Notes under the pieces: model-generated
Told to the model about the DNA's origin: nothing
Seen by the model: only the letters and a program-made list of their open reading frames with translations
The model's database searches: none
In this document: one piece after another, positions 7,297-15,842 of the stretch
Layout of the letters: every line of letters begins with the position of its first letter
Position numbering within the stretch: position 1 is the first letter of the stretch
Program-made: the position numbers and the translations under genes
Virus record (IMG/VR): IMGVR_UViG_3300046787_000206
Location: 30,963-94,962 of that record
Strand: one strand, 5' to 3'
DNA: 64,000 nucleotides
Source: a virus

Positions 7297-7506
7297 ATGC
7301 CTCCTGCAAACTTTAAGCCCTGGTGGGAACAAGTTGCAAATTTTGAGAATGGACAAGACCAAGAAGAGTTTCTTCGTGGTGTCTACCAAGGTTTGACTAC
7401 TAGTCGCCCTGCCCAGCGCCAGTCCTATCTTATGGGTCTAGTCGCAGGCTACAAAAACAGGAAGTTCGCACAGCCAGAATCTTTTACAGGTAAGCCTAAG
7501 CAGTGA
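7297..7506 (+). CDS. Small conserved protein, first of tail operon
   Basis: 69 residues from the ATG at 7297 with AAGGA 8 nt upstream; an upstream in-frame TTG at 7261 has no ribosome site. Sequence 'MPPANFKPWWEQVANFENGQ' followed by a helical 'EEFLRGVYQGLTTSRPAQRQ'. No family recognised. First gene after the terminator and overlapping a tail-completion candidate. Confidence 0.65.
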   Translation: MPPANFKPWWEQVANFENGQDQEEFLRGVYQGLTTSRPAQRQSYLMGLVAGYKNRKFAQPESFTGKPKQ

Positions 7507-7814
7507 AGCACTTCACCAACTCAGTAATCAAAGCAGCCCACACTGCGGCATCTCAGATGACCGCAGATATTCGTGCGTCTGCTTTGGCGAAGGGCTGGCA
7601 CCCTGATGTCGTAGACAACATGCAGGTCAAGTACCACGAGGGTACTTTTAAAGTAGACATTCACCCAGACTACAAGGACCGTGCCTTCACTCACGAGTAC
7701 GGCAATGAGTCTACCCGTCCTACCGCCGTTCTCCGTAACCACGAAGGTCAGACTCACAAGTCTGAGCAGGTATTCGCTAAGAGCCTAAAGTCACACCTTG
7801 GAGGTAAGCTATGA
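7503..7814 (+). CDS. Putative tail completion protein (HK97 gp10-like)
   Basis: 103 residues; GTG start overlapping the previous TGA. Helical N-terminus, then a beta region 'VKYHEGTFKVDIHPDYKDRA' and 'FTHEYGNESTRPTAVLR'. The EYG-x3-x-RPTAxLR signature is characteristic of HK97 gp10-like/neck tail-completion proteins (known pattern). Position directly before the tail terminator and sheath agrees. Confidence 0.65.
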   Translation: MKHFTNSVIKAAHTAASQMTADIRASALAKGWHPDVVDNMQVKYHEGTFKVDIHPDYKDRAFTHEYGNESTRPTAVLRNHEGQTHKSEQVFAKSLKSHLGGKL

Positions 7815-8458
7815 CCTTTATTCTTTCAGAGGACAAGGCTCTTCGACAGAAGCTACAGACTATTACTGTAACTGACCAGAAGGCCGATGCAGAAGACACT
7901 CCACGACAGGTGGGCGTATGGTTTGGCCAGCCTGACCAAGAGCTACGCCCTCAGTCATACCCTTACATCACTATTGACCTAGTAAATGTGCAGCGTGACC
8001 CAGTTCGTGAAATGCGCTCAGACTTCATGGCACCTACTTACCTACAGCCAGAGAATCTTGCGCCTAACCAAAAGTTCATTGCTTCTGAGCTCGTGCCAGT
8101 GAGCTTGACCTATCAAGTAACTACCTACGCACGTAACCCTCGCCATGACCGACAGATTATCAGTCAGCTTCTTGGTCGAGTTCTACCTATTAGATTTGGC
8201 ACCCTTGACGTGGATGACAACACCATCCGACGTTTGGATGTCGTAAATATCTCTAAAAGAGATATGACTGAGCAGGCAAAACGCTTGTTCATGAATGCAA
8301 TTACAGTGCAGGTTTCAAGTGAAATCACACTGGGAACACTACAGAACATCTATCAGGTTCTAGAAGTACACATCGACAATCCTACCGACGTACGTGCTGG
8401 TGGCCACCCTGGCGACCCGTACTTCGAAGGTCTTGGTCCGACTATTATCACGGAATAA
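7811..8458 (+). CDS. Putative tail terminator protein
   Basis: 215 residues, overlapping the previous gene by 4 bp. 'QSYPYITIDLVNVQRDPVRE' and 'SLTYQVTTYARNPRHDRQI' form the ferredoxin-like beta-alpha pattern seen in tail-terminator/gp15-type proteins that cap the tube before joining the neck. Assigned by order (immediately upstream of sheath and tube) and pattern, not by a strong motif. Confidence 0.6.
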   Translation: MTFILSEDKALRQKLQTITVTDQKADAEDTPRQVGVWFGQPDQELRPQSYPYITIDLVNVQRDPVREMRSDFMAPTYLQPENLAPNQKFIASELVPVSLTYQVTTYARNPRHDRQIISQLLGRVLPIRFGTLDVDDNTIRRLDVVNISKRDMTEQAKRLFMNAITVQVSSEITLGTLQNIYQVLEVHIDNPTDVRAGGHPGDPYFEGLGPTIITE

Positions 8459-8500
8459 TTCGTAACCCTTAGAAATAATCAACCTAGTTAGGAGATACCA

Positions 8501-10009
8501 ATGACGTATGAACGTCCTGGCGTTTACATTAATGAGCGCCTACTTCCTGCTCCAATCGCTTCAGCTGGCTCAGCAAATGCTGCTGGTGCGGTTATCGGAG
8601 CTTTCGGTCAGGGCCCTGAGGCTGTAACCCGTGTCACTTCGTGGTACGACTTCGTAAAGAAGTTCGGTGGCTACAACGCTATCTACCCTGCAACTTTCGG
8701 TATCGGCATGTTCTTCCAGAATGGCGGAAGTGAACTTTACGTTCGCCGCATTCTTGCTGACGACGCTGTAGCTGCAAGCGCATCAATTCCAAAGGCTGTT
8801 GGCTCAGGTACCGTAGGTACCGTTACTTCCAAGGACCGTGGAACTGATGGTAACAACCTACGCATTCAGCTAACCGCTGCTTCTCGTGCAGGTTACTACA
8901 ACCTAGTTGTTTACAAGGAAACCGTTGCTGGAACTGGTTCAAACGTTGCTAACGACGTTGTACTAGAGCAGTTCAACAACCTAGTAGTAGACAACGTACT
9001 TTCGTCAGACTACGCTGCCACTGTGGTTAACCAGAGCTCTCTGTACATCACTTTGACCATCACTGACTCAGTAAACGCACCTGCAACCTCAGTTGTACCT
9101 CTTACTGGTGGAAGCAACTCGACTAGCTCAACTGCTCCAACAGCTGTTGACTACACTGCTGCTTTGGCTGACTTCGAGACCCTTAACCGCCCTCTAGTAA
9201 TCTTCTCTCCAGAAGTTGTTTACTACTTGGGTGAGGCTGACGGTCAGGACGTCCAGAACGCAATGATTGAGTGGGCTGCACTTAACAACAGCTTCGCTGT
9301 AGTAGACACTGCTGCAGACCTAACTGTTGCTGCTGCTCTTTCATACGCAGCAGGACTAACCAAGTCTAGCCACGGTGCTGCTTACTACCCACAGGTCTAC
9401 ATCTCAGACCCAGTAGGTCGTAGCTCATCTGCTCTACGTAAGGTTGGTGTTGCTGGTGCAGTTGCTGGTCTTTACCTACAGACCGACAAGACAGTTGGTC
9501 CATTCAAGGCTCCAGCTGGTGTTTACGCAAGCATCCGTGGTGCCGTAGCTCTAGAGCGTTCTTTGTCAGCTACTGACCTAGACGACCTAAACAGCGCAGC
9601 TGCTCCATTGAACGCAATCCGTAACCTTCCAGGTGCTGGCGTTGTTTCTATGGGTGCTCGCACACTTCTTCAAGATGGAACCGCAAACCGCTACGTCAAC
9701 ATGCGTCGTTCTTTGAACTACATCAAGAAGGAAGTAAACGACATCTCTACCTTTGCATTGTTTGAGAACAATGACGAGCGTCTATGGGGTCGTCTACGTG
9801 CAGTAATCGGCAACTTCCTAAACGACTACCGCAACCAGGGCGGTCTCCGTGGAGACACTCCTGCGCTTGCTTACTACGTGAAGATTGACGCTGAGAACAA
9901 CACCGTTGACTCAATCGCTAATGGTGAAGTACACATCGAAATCGGTGTAGCTCTACAGTACCCTGCTGAGTTCATCGTAATTACCCTCAGTCAGAAGACT
10001 GCAGTTTAA
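8501..10009 (+). CDS. Contractile tail sheath protein
   Basis: 502 residues, the usual sheath size. Begins 'MTYERPGVYINERLLPAPIA', the classic sheath N-terminus (RPGVYxxE). The C-terminal domain has 'INAIRNLPGAGVVSMGARTL' -type and 'YVNMRRSLNYIKKEV' followed by 'LRGDTPALAYYVKID', matching the conserved gpFI/T4 gp18-like sheath C-terminal domain (NxxRxxPG.GxxxWGARTL, R...I...). Middle ~130-220 is a variable domain exposed on the sheath surface. AGGAG ribosome site. Makes the phage a myovirus. Confidence 0.95.
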   Translation: MTYERPGVYINERLLPAPIASAGSANAAGAVIGAFGQGPEAVTRVTSWYDFVKKFGGYNAIYPATFGIGMFFQNGGSELYVRRILADDAVAASASIPKAVGSGTVGTVTSKDRGTDGNNLRIQLTAASRAGYYNLVVYKETVAGTGSNVANDVVLEQFNNLVVDNVLSSDYAATVVNQSSLYITLTITDSVNAPATSVVPLTGGSNSTSSTAPTAVDYTAALADFETLNRPLVIFSPEVVYYLGEADGQDVQNAMIEWAALNNSFAVVDTAADLTVAAALSYAAGLTKSSHGAAYYPQVYISDPVGRSSSALRKVGVAGAVAGLYLQTDKTVGPFKAPAGVYASIRGAVALERSLSATDLDDLNSAAAPLNAIRNLPGAGVVSMGARTLLQDGTANRYVNMRRSLNYIKKEVNDISTFALFENNDERLWGRLRAVIGNFLNDYRNQGGLRGDTPALAYYVKIDAENNTVDSIANGEVHIEIGVALQYPAEFIVITLSQKTAV

Positions 10010-10028
10010 CCCGAAGGAGCTATAGACA

Positions 10029-10649
10029 ATGGCAACTATTATCAATAACCGCTCAACTCTTGAGACTGACCCGATTAGAAACTTCCGATTCCTCGTGACT
10101 TTCAAGCCAATCGGTGGCGGTAGCTGGCTAGCAAATGCGCCTAAGAACGTAACTGTTGGCTTTACCTCAGTCTCAGGTCTGTCAGTAACCACTGACTCAA
10201 TCCCTTACCGTGAAGGTGGCTATAACACCACTGTCCACCAGATTCCTGGACAGACCACCTTTGCTCCAATCACCCTTCAGCGTGGTGTAGTACTAGGTAC
10301 TTCACAGCACTGGGACTGGATGCGTAAATTGTTCGCAACCGTACAGGGCGGTACCAACCGCACTGCTGGTGAGAACTTCCGCTCTGACATTGAGATTAAG
10401 GTGCTATCACACCCAATCCCAGGTTCAGCAGGTAGCGAAAACTCAACTATTGCTGGAGCATCTGCTGGAGATGACCACGTTGCAATGCGTTTCTACGTAT
10501 ACAACGCATGGCCAACCTCAGTAGCGTACTCTGACCTTAACGCAGGTGACAACGCTATTTTCGTAGAGCAGCTAACTCTAGTTCACGAAGGTTTCGACGT
10601 TAACTGGGCTACTGACCTAACTAAGGCAAACGAAGCAAAAGAATTCTAA
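10029..10649 (+). CDS. Tail tube protein (T4 gp19-like)
   Basis: 206 residues. 'LETDPIRNFRFLVTFKPIGG' and 'VGFTSVSGLSVTTDSIPYRE' with 'LQRGVVLGTSQHWDWMRKLF' are the T4 gp19 / phage tail tube signature (RNFRFxV...GFxxVxGL...I.YREG). Immediately after the sheath, the normal order. Forms the inner tube through which DNA passes. Confidence 0.93.
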   Translation: MATIINNRSTLETDPIRNFRFLVTFKPIGGGSWLANAPKNVTVGFTSVSGLSVTTDSIPYREGGYNTTVHQIPGQTTFAPITLQRGVVLGTSQHWDWMRKLFATVQGGTNRTAGENFRSDIEIKVLSHPIPGSAGSENSTIAGASAGDDHVAMRFYVYNAWPTSVAYSDLNAGDNAIFVEQLTLVHEGFDVNWATDLTKANEAKEF

Positions 10650-10673
10650 GACAGAATCTAAAAGGAAAATAAT

Positions 10674-11489
10674 ATGGCTACTACAACAACGATTAAAGCT
10701 GCAACTAACCCAGGTCTTGCAAACGACCTAATTAAAAAGGCTACTGCAGAAAAACAACAAACCGTACAACCTGCTGAGATTACCCCTCCTTCGGACACAT
10801 TGGTGCTCCTCCCTGCTGGCTATGTAACAGACAGCGGGGAGGTCATCAATACCGCAGAGGTACGTGAGCTCACTGGACGAGATGAAGAAGCAATTGCAAA
10901 GAACCCTGCCACTGGTAAGGCTCTAGCAACCATCCTCTCTCGTGCAGTGGTTTCCGTAGGTCACCTAAAAGCAACCGATGAAATCCTTGACCGCCTACTT
11001 GCAGGAGACCGAGACGCACTGCTTCTTGGAATCTACAAGGCAACTTTTGGCAAGACTGCCAAGATTCTGTCTTACTGCATGGGATGTCAGGACGACAAAA
11101 CTGTAGAAATCGACATTGACCAGGACATCACTACCAAGGCCCTAGTCAACCCTCTTACTGACCGCCACTTCGTTGTGAGCGGAAAGCACGAGTATGAAGT
11201 AAGCCTCCCAGATGGACGTATCCAGCGAGAGATTACTACTAACACAGACAAGACTGTGGCAGAGCTAACGACTTTGCTACTAGAGCGAACCATTACTTCA
11301 ATTGATGGTTCACCTGTTTACAGCAAGACCCAGGTGCAGAATATCGGCATCATGGACCGTCGTTTGATTGGCGAAGAACTAGCCAATCGTGCTGTAGGCC
11401 CACAGTTAGAAAATCTAGAGGTCTCTTGCCCAGACTGCGATGGAAAGGTAGAAGTTCCGATTAATTTCGGCACTTTGTTTCGATTCTAA
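10674..11489 (+). CDS. T4 gp26-like baseplate/tail assembly protein
   Basis: 271 residues. 'TLVLLPAGYVTDSGEVINTA' followed by 'EVRELTGRDEEAI' and 'LLAGDRDALLLGIYKATFG' is the pattern of the T4_baseplate family (gp26-like), which includes zinc-ribbon pairs as here: 'YCMGC' (~135) and 'CPDC' (~256). Placed between tube and tape measure, the slot where many phages carry the tail-assembly chaperone. So it may act as chaperone, hub component or both. Confidence 0.7.
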   Translation: MATTTTIKAATNPGLANDLIKKATAEKQQTVQPAEITPPSDTLVLLPAGYVTDSGEVINTAEVRELTGRDEEAIAKNPATGKALATILSRAVVSVGHLKATDEILDRLLAGDRDALLLGIYKATFGKTAKILSYCMGCQDDKTVEIDIDQDITTKALVNPLTDRHFVVSGKHEYEVSLPDGRIQREITTNTDKTVAELTTLLLERTITSIDGSPVYSKTQVQNIGIMDRRLIGEELANRAVGPQLENLEVSCPDCDGKVEVPINFGTLFRF

Positions 11490-11511
11490 CGTAGCGGGGT
11501 ATCATCACCTC

Positions 11512-11643
11512 ATGACCCAGTGGTCAGCCATAGCTAAGTACTTTACTGGCTGGTCACTAGATGAAATTAAAGAGCTCAGCCCGAGAGAAAGATTTAACTG
11601 GTTAGAGATAATCAGAGAGTCTAAAGGAATAGTAAGGAAGTGA
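11512..11643 (+). CDS. 43-residue protein between gp26-like gene and tape measure
   Basis: ATG at 11512; stop 1 bp before the tape-measure start. Sequence 'MTQWSAIAKYFTGWSLDEIK' followed by 'ELSPRERFNWLEIIRESKG'; Trp-rich helical. It occupies the position of the second tail-chaperone ORF (G/T-type) of other phages. A TATCAT box 6 nt before the ATG could be a -10 element giving a leaderless mRNA, as there is no ribosome site. Confidence 0.65.
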   Translation: MTQWSAIAKYFTGWSLDEIKELSPRERFNWLEIIRESKGIVRK

Positions 11644-11644
11644 C

Positions 11645-14200
11645 ATGGATTTTGACCCAACCCTAAAGGGCGTATCCAAGGACCTCGAAAAGATTGTTTC
11701 TCTCCTCGGCAAATGGAGCGACATCAACAAGCGTGTTGCCGAAAGCACTAAGAAGGTTGTTCAAAGTGCTAACGGTGACGGCAAGATTGGTGTAGGAACT
11801 AACCGCATGATGGATGGCGCTATGGCGTCGTTCAGCGGTCTTGGCGACCAGTACAAACCTACCCGCAACTTGTTGCAGGCAGCAATGCCTTCAGCAAGTG
11901 CGGGGAAGGTCGCCATGGTCACTTCTGCTATTGGAAATGCTCCGCAAATCCTTGGTGGAATGAACCAAATGATGCCTGACGTAGGCGAGACGTTTAACCG
12001 TATGCGTACGTCGTACAGCGCTCAGGTAGCTGGAGGATTTGCCAGCCGAAAGATGTTTGAGTCTGCTACATTTAGCGCAATTGGGCAGAACAACCAGACT
12101 GGCCTTAACTCTGATGTACAGACTGGCCAGTACCTTGTAGGTAGAGGAATGAGCATTGGCTCTTCCACATTCAACCAGACACTTAAAACTGTCGGTGGAG
12201 TCTCGCAGTTCATGGGCATGTCTAACCAGGCTGCGGGAGCTGCCGTTGAAGGCCTGAGCTCAGGAGCTGGTTCTGCTGGTCTCCTTAAGAACTTTGGAAT
12301 CTATACTGGAAATCCAGCTACTGGAGAATCTCTAAGTCCTAATCAGATTATCCAGCAAATTAAAGGCCGCTTGACTCAAGGTCGAGGAAAGTACACTACT
12401 GCAGACGTCCAGGACTCTCTACGTAAGGGTTCTCTTGGAGTAACCCTCCAGAACAGTGGACTTACTCCTGACCAGCAGTCAATGGTTGTTGCTGGACTTA
12501 TGGGTGACGCAACAGACTCTACTACTGGCTCGATTGACTTCGACAGCCAGGAATCAATGAGTGCTGCGTCTAAGAAACTTGGCGGTAACCCAGACCAGCC
12601 ATTCATGAAGATTTTTGGTTCTCAGAACAAGGCCATGGGCAAGGCTGAGGACGCCTACGCAGCTGGCGCAGACGTAGCCGCTGCGAGCCTCACAGCCCTT
12701 AACGAGGCTGCTGGAACACTTGCACAGACATTCGGTGGCCTTACTGCAGCTATGGCCGTATTCGGCGGCGCACAGGTAGGTCAGGGAGCCATGAGCTTGC
12801 TCGGCGGAGCTGGTAATGTTGGCGCTACTGGCCTAATGAGCAAATATGGCGGAAAGCTCGGTGGCGCTGCTGGCGGAGCGGGTGGAATTGGCGGTATGCT
12901 CGGAAAGGCTGGCGGAGTTCTGAAGGGGGCTGGAGCAGTCGGTGGAGCTATTGGTGTTGGAGTAAATGCCATGAGCGCTTACGACAGTGCTAAGCAGGGC
13001 GCTGATGGTTGGAGTGTCGCAGGAAGTGCTCTAAGCGGAGCTGCTAGCGGTGCTTTAATGGGCGCAACTATCGGAAGTATCATCCCTGGTGTTGGAACCG
13101 CTGCTGGTGCCATTGCTGGAGGAATTATTGGCGCTGGAGCTAGCCTAATTGGCTCTTCTATGGGTGGTGCAGAACACGATGCTGCTGCGGGCACTGGAGC
13201 TGGTGGTGGACGTGCGAGCCTTATGGGCGGCGGATACACAGGTGTTGGTGGTGGCGATAGCCAGGTAAACGGAACTAGCACCAAGCCGTTCCGCCTAGCT
13301 GTACCAGTTCGTAAGAACACTACCCCTACAGCTACCTTCGGACAAAAGGAGTATCAGGGCCAGACTCTATGGCCTAACGGCCACAACGGTGTTGACTACC
13401 CAGTAGGAGAAGGCACCCCAATCTACGCCTCGGCTGATGGAGAGGTCTCCTTTGCTGGAGGAGGCCAGGGAGCTCAACTGGGTTTCCACATTATGATTAA
13501 GCACCCTAACAGCCCTGGCGGAAACATGCACACCGTGTATGCTCACTTGAGCTCCGTCCAGGTTACCCAGGGACAGCAAGTTATGGCTGGCAGCCTAATC
13601 GGTCTTTCTGGAAAATCGGGTACCAAGATTACTGGTGCCCACTTGCACTTTGGTTTGTGTAGAAACGGAAACACCGCAAACTCACTTGACCCAGCCCCTT
13701 ACATGGGTGGCGCAGTTCCCGCCAACACTCAAGAGGATACAGGACCAGCAGCAGCGGATTCTAACGCAGCAGCAGCTTCTGGAAGCGCTGGCAGCGGTAC
13801 TGGAGCTATGTCTACCTCTCGTGACAGCCTTCCTGCCGCAAACGTTATCGGAAGCTCAGTGACATCTGGTGTATCAGGCATCTCTGGCAGCGCAACAACA
13901 ATTGCAGGATTGATTGGTAGTAGCGGAGGCTCTACTGCTGGCGGAAGCATGTACGACGTTCCTGACGGAGCTGGTGCTGGTGGCGACAGCATGGCTGCTG
14001 GCGTTGCTGAAAGCTACGCTGGCTCTGGGGTTAGCTTGTCTTCCATGTCTGGTCGCAAATCATCTGGAGGTGGCGGTAACAACGTCACTATTAATCTGAC
14101 CATTGGGCAGGCCTCTGAGGCAGAGGCCAGAAGGTTTGCAAAGCTAGTCAAGGGAATGCTTGAAAGCGAAGAACAACTTATGAGAGTAGGACGTGCGTAA
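11645..14200 (+). CDS. Tape measure protein with M23 peptidase domain
   Basis: 851 residues, the largest protein of the tail operon. N-terminal ~350 residues are helical; ~365-525 is a long Gly/Ala-rich hydrophobic stretch typical of tape-measure membrane segments. Residues ~555-690 form an M23 zinc endopeptidase: H580-N-G-V-D584 and H666-L-H668 with a YAHL motif between, all metal/catalytic positions present. The C-terminus ends in a helical 'EAEARRFAKLVKGMLESEEQ'. Sets tail length and probably cleaves peptidoglycan peptide cross-links during DNA entry (known for such fusions). Short for a tape measure, so the tail is probably short to medium. Confidence 0.92.
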   Translation: MDFDPTLKGVSKDLEKIVSLLGKWSDINKRVAESTKKVVQSANGDGKIGVGTNRMMDGAMASFSGLGDQYKPTRNLLQAAMPSASAGKVAMVTSAIGNAPQILGGMNQMMPDVGETFNRMRTSYSAQVAGGFASRKMFESATFSAIGQNNQTGLNSDVQTGQYLVGRGMSIGSSTFNQTLKTVGGVSQFMGMSNQAAGAAVEGLSSGAGSAGLLKNFGIYTGNPATGESLSPNQIIQQIKGRLTQGRGKYTTADVQDSLRKGSLGVTLQNSGLTPDQQSMVVAGLMGDATDSTTGSIDFDSQESMSAASKKLGGNPDQPFMKIFGSQNKAMGKAEDAYAAGADVAAASLTALNEAAGTLAQTFGGLTAAMAVFGGAQVGQGAMSLLGGAGNVGATGLMSKYGGKLGGAAGGAGGIGGMLGKAGGVLKGAGAVGGAIGVGVNAMSAYDSAKQGADGWSVAGSALSGAASGALMGATIGSIIPGVGTAAGAIAGGIIGAGASLIGSSMGGAEHDAAAGTGAGGGRASLMGGGYTGVGGGDSQVNGTSTKPFRLAVPVRKNTTPTATFGQKEYQGQTLWPNGHNGVDYPVGEGTPIYASADGEVSFAGGGQGAQLGFHIMIKHPNSPGGNMHTVYAHLSSVQVTQGQQVMAGSLIGLSGKSGTKITGAHLHFGLCRNGNTANSLDPAPYMGGAVPANTQEDTGPAAADSNAAAASGSAGSGTGAMSTSRDSLPAANVIGSSVTSGVSGISGSATTIAGLIGSSGGSTAGGSMYDVPDGAGAGGDSMAAGVAESYAGSGVSLSSMSGRKSSGGGGNNVTINLTIGQASEAEARRFAKLVKGMLESEEQLMRVGRA

Positions 14201-15552
14201 TGGCCGATAGTCTACAAGACAATCTACGAAAGCTTAAAGCTGCGGGTGCTAAGAACGACTTGGTAGCAGCGTCTACTGACGCACGAGTTAAGCAAGCACA
14301 GTACTACCAGGTTCAGCCGCAGATTAATCAGCTCAACATACAATTGCAGCAGTATCAGGATAGTAAGGTTGCTTCTGACAACACTGTACAGAACTACAAT
14401 GCGCAAATTGCAGTGGCAGCCACTCCAGAAGAGAAGGCAGCACTAATCTCGGCGCAGGCCCCATACATACAGGCTTCAGGAGTATGGAAAGAAGCTATCG
14501 ATGTGCTAAACAAGTACATCGGAGAAGTAAAGGCCAGCAATCGACCTCTCAAAAAAGAGACTCTGGCTAAGTTCGATAAATACATGGCTTCTGCTCCGCT
14601 TAAGACCATCATTAGAAATGATGTACCACAGATTAAGTACAATGTGGGCAGCGTTAGAGAAGCCTACTTTAGTGGTAAAGAAGAGTTTATGGACGAACTC
14701 TCACCGCAGCCTGGAAACACCCCTGTCCAAGTCCGAAATGCTGTGAACTTGTGGGCTGGAGGTAAGGCAAACAAGGGTATGATTCAAACCTGGACGCCTC
14801 CTTCTACTAACATCGGAATGAACGGGTCAGAGACCCCAGACATGATTGGTAAGCAGACCGCTCTGCGAGAGCCTCACGGGTTCCAGTTCCAGTACAATCC
14901 AACTAACATTTCTATGAGCTATCTAGGAAGTCCCTCGGTAGATATTACTTACCTAGCAAGCGGTAAAGACAAGTTTAACTTCATGGGAACTGGAGCGACT
15001 CAGAGCACCATTGGTTTCCAGATTTTGTTGAACCGAGTGTATGACATGAAGTACTACACCCCTGGCGGAAAGCTTCTTCCAAGCGCAAAGAACATATACT
15101 CTCCTCGTCAGCCAGATGAGGCTGAGCAAAAAGAGATTTATAACAAGGGCACCATGTACGACCTCGAGTTCTTGCTGCGCACACTTCTCGGAATAACTAT
15201 GCCTAGCTACATGCGTGGCGGGGAGACTGCTGATATGGGCTTCGTGGCCGCTGTCCCAGTAGAGCTGCACTTGGGGCAGAGCCTTCGTTATTTGGTTTGG
15301 ATTGGTGGCCTGACAGTAAATCACGTACTATTCAACGAGCGCATGGTTCCGCTATTCAGTACAGTCGATATTAGCTGTAACCGTATGCCTGACTTTGCTG
15401 CACTTAAAAGCGATAGTAACCCTGTGGCAAAGCTTGATGCTAATGGAATGGCTGATGCCATGCAAAGAAACAAAGACGCTGCAGCTGACTTCCTTAAGGG
15501 ACGAAATGGCAAGAGTACGTTTGTTAGCGCTAGTGACGCTACTGATAGCTAA
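14200..15552 (+). CDS. Baseplate hub-associated protein
   Basis: 450 residues; TAATG overlap with the tape measure. Residues ~1-130 are a Gln-rich helical coiled coil; ~225-410 is beta-rich with 'HGFQFQYNPTNISMSY', 'IGFQILLNRVYDMKYY' and 'LVWIGGLTVNHVLFNERMVP'. The 'FxYNPxxI...' opening followed by a hydrophobic G-x-L-x-V strand resembles tail-tube/hub initiator proteins (PVC7/CIS-tube cap type) of contractile systems. Assigned from position after the tape measure and from pattern. Confidence 0.6.
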   Translation: MADSLQDNLRKLKAAGAKNDLVAASTDARVKQAQYYQVQPQINQLNIQLQQYQDSKVASDNTVQNYNAQIAVAATPEEKAALISAQAPYIQASGVWKEAIDVLNKYIGEVKASNRPLKKETLAKFDKYMASAPLKTIIRNDVPQIKYNVGSVREAYFSGKEEFMDELSPQPGNTPVQVRNAVNLWAGGKANKGMIQTWTPPSTNIGMNGSETPDMIGKQTALREPHGFQFQYNPTNISMSYLGSPSVDITYLASGKDKFNFMGTGATQSTIGFQILLNRVYDMKYYTPGGKLLPSAKNIYSPRQPDEAEQKEIYNKGTMYDLEFLLRTLLGITMPSYMRGGETADMGFVAAVPVELHLGQSLRYLVWIGGLTVNHVLFNERMVPLFSTVDISCNRMPDFAALKSDSNPVAKLDANGMADAMQRNKDAAADFLKGRNGKSTFVSASDATDS

Positions 15553-15566
15553 GGAAGGTAACTAAC

Positions 15567-15842
15567 TTGATTTATACCGATAGCCGATACGCTAGTGGAT
15601 TAATTTTTAAAGCGTACGACTCTAGAAAAGAGCAGTATTCTGCGACTGTTCTCAGGCAGTTTCCTATTCAATCATCAGGGTTTTACCACTATACATGGAC
15701 AGAACGAGACCGAATTGATGAGGTTGCACAGGAGTTTCTTGGCTCTGCATCATTCTGGTGGGTAATTATGGATTTCAATCCTGAGGTAATCGACCCATTT
15801 GATATTCCATTGGGAACAGTAATAAGGATTCCTAGTGTATAG
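15567..15842 (+). CDS. gp53/LysM-like baseplate wedge protein
   Basis: 91 residues; TTG start with AAGGT upstream. 'YHYTWTERDRIDEVAQEFLG' followed by 'SASFWWVIMDFNPEVIDPFD' and 'IPLGTVIRIPSV' is the typical gp53-type / LysM-like clamp of contractile tail baseplates (W-x-x-I-x-x-x-N...D...i..G..irIP). Holds wedges to the hub in the T4 model. Confidence 0.8.
   Translation: MIYTDSRYASGLIFKAYDSRKEQYSATVLRQFPIQSSGFYHYTWTERDRIDEVAQEFLGSASFWWVIMDFNPEVIDPFDIPLGTVIRIPSV

Noticed and set aside
11449-11512. Possible programmed frameshift joining the gp26-like gene to the 43-residue gene before the tape measure
   Set aside because: The second frame is open from 11452, so a +1/-2 shift is possible in principle, but there is no slippery heptamer and the downstream ORF has its own ATG with a possible -10 box.
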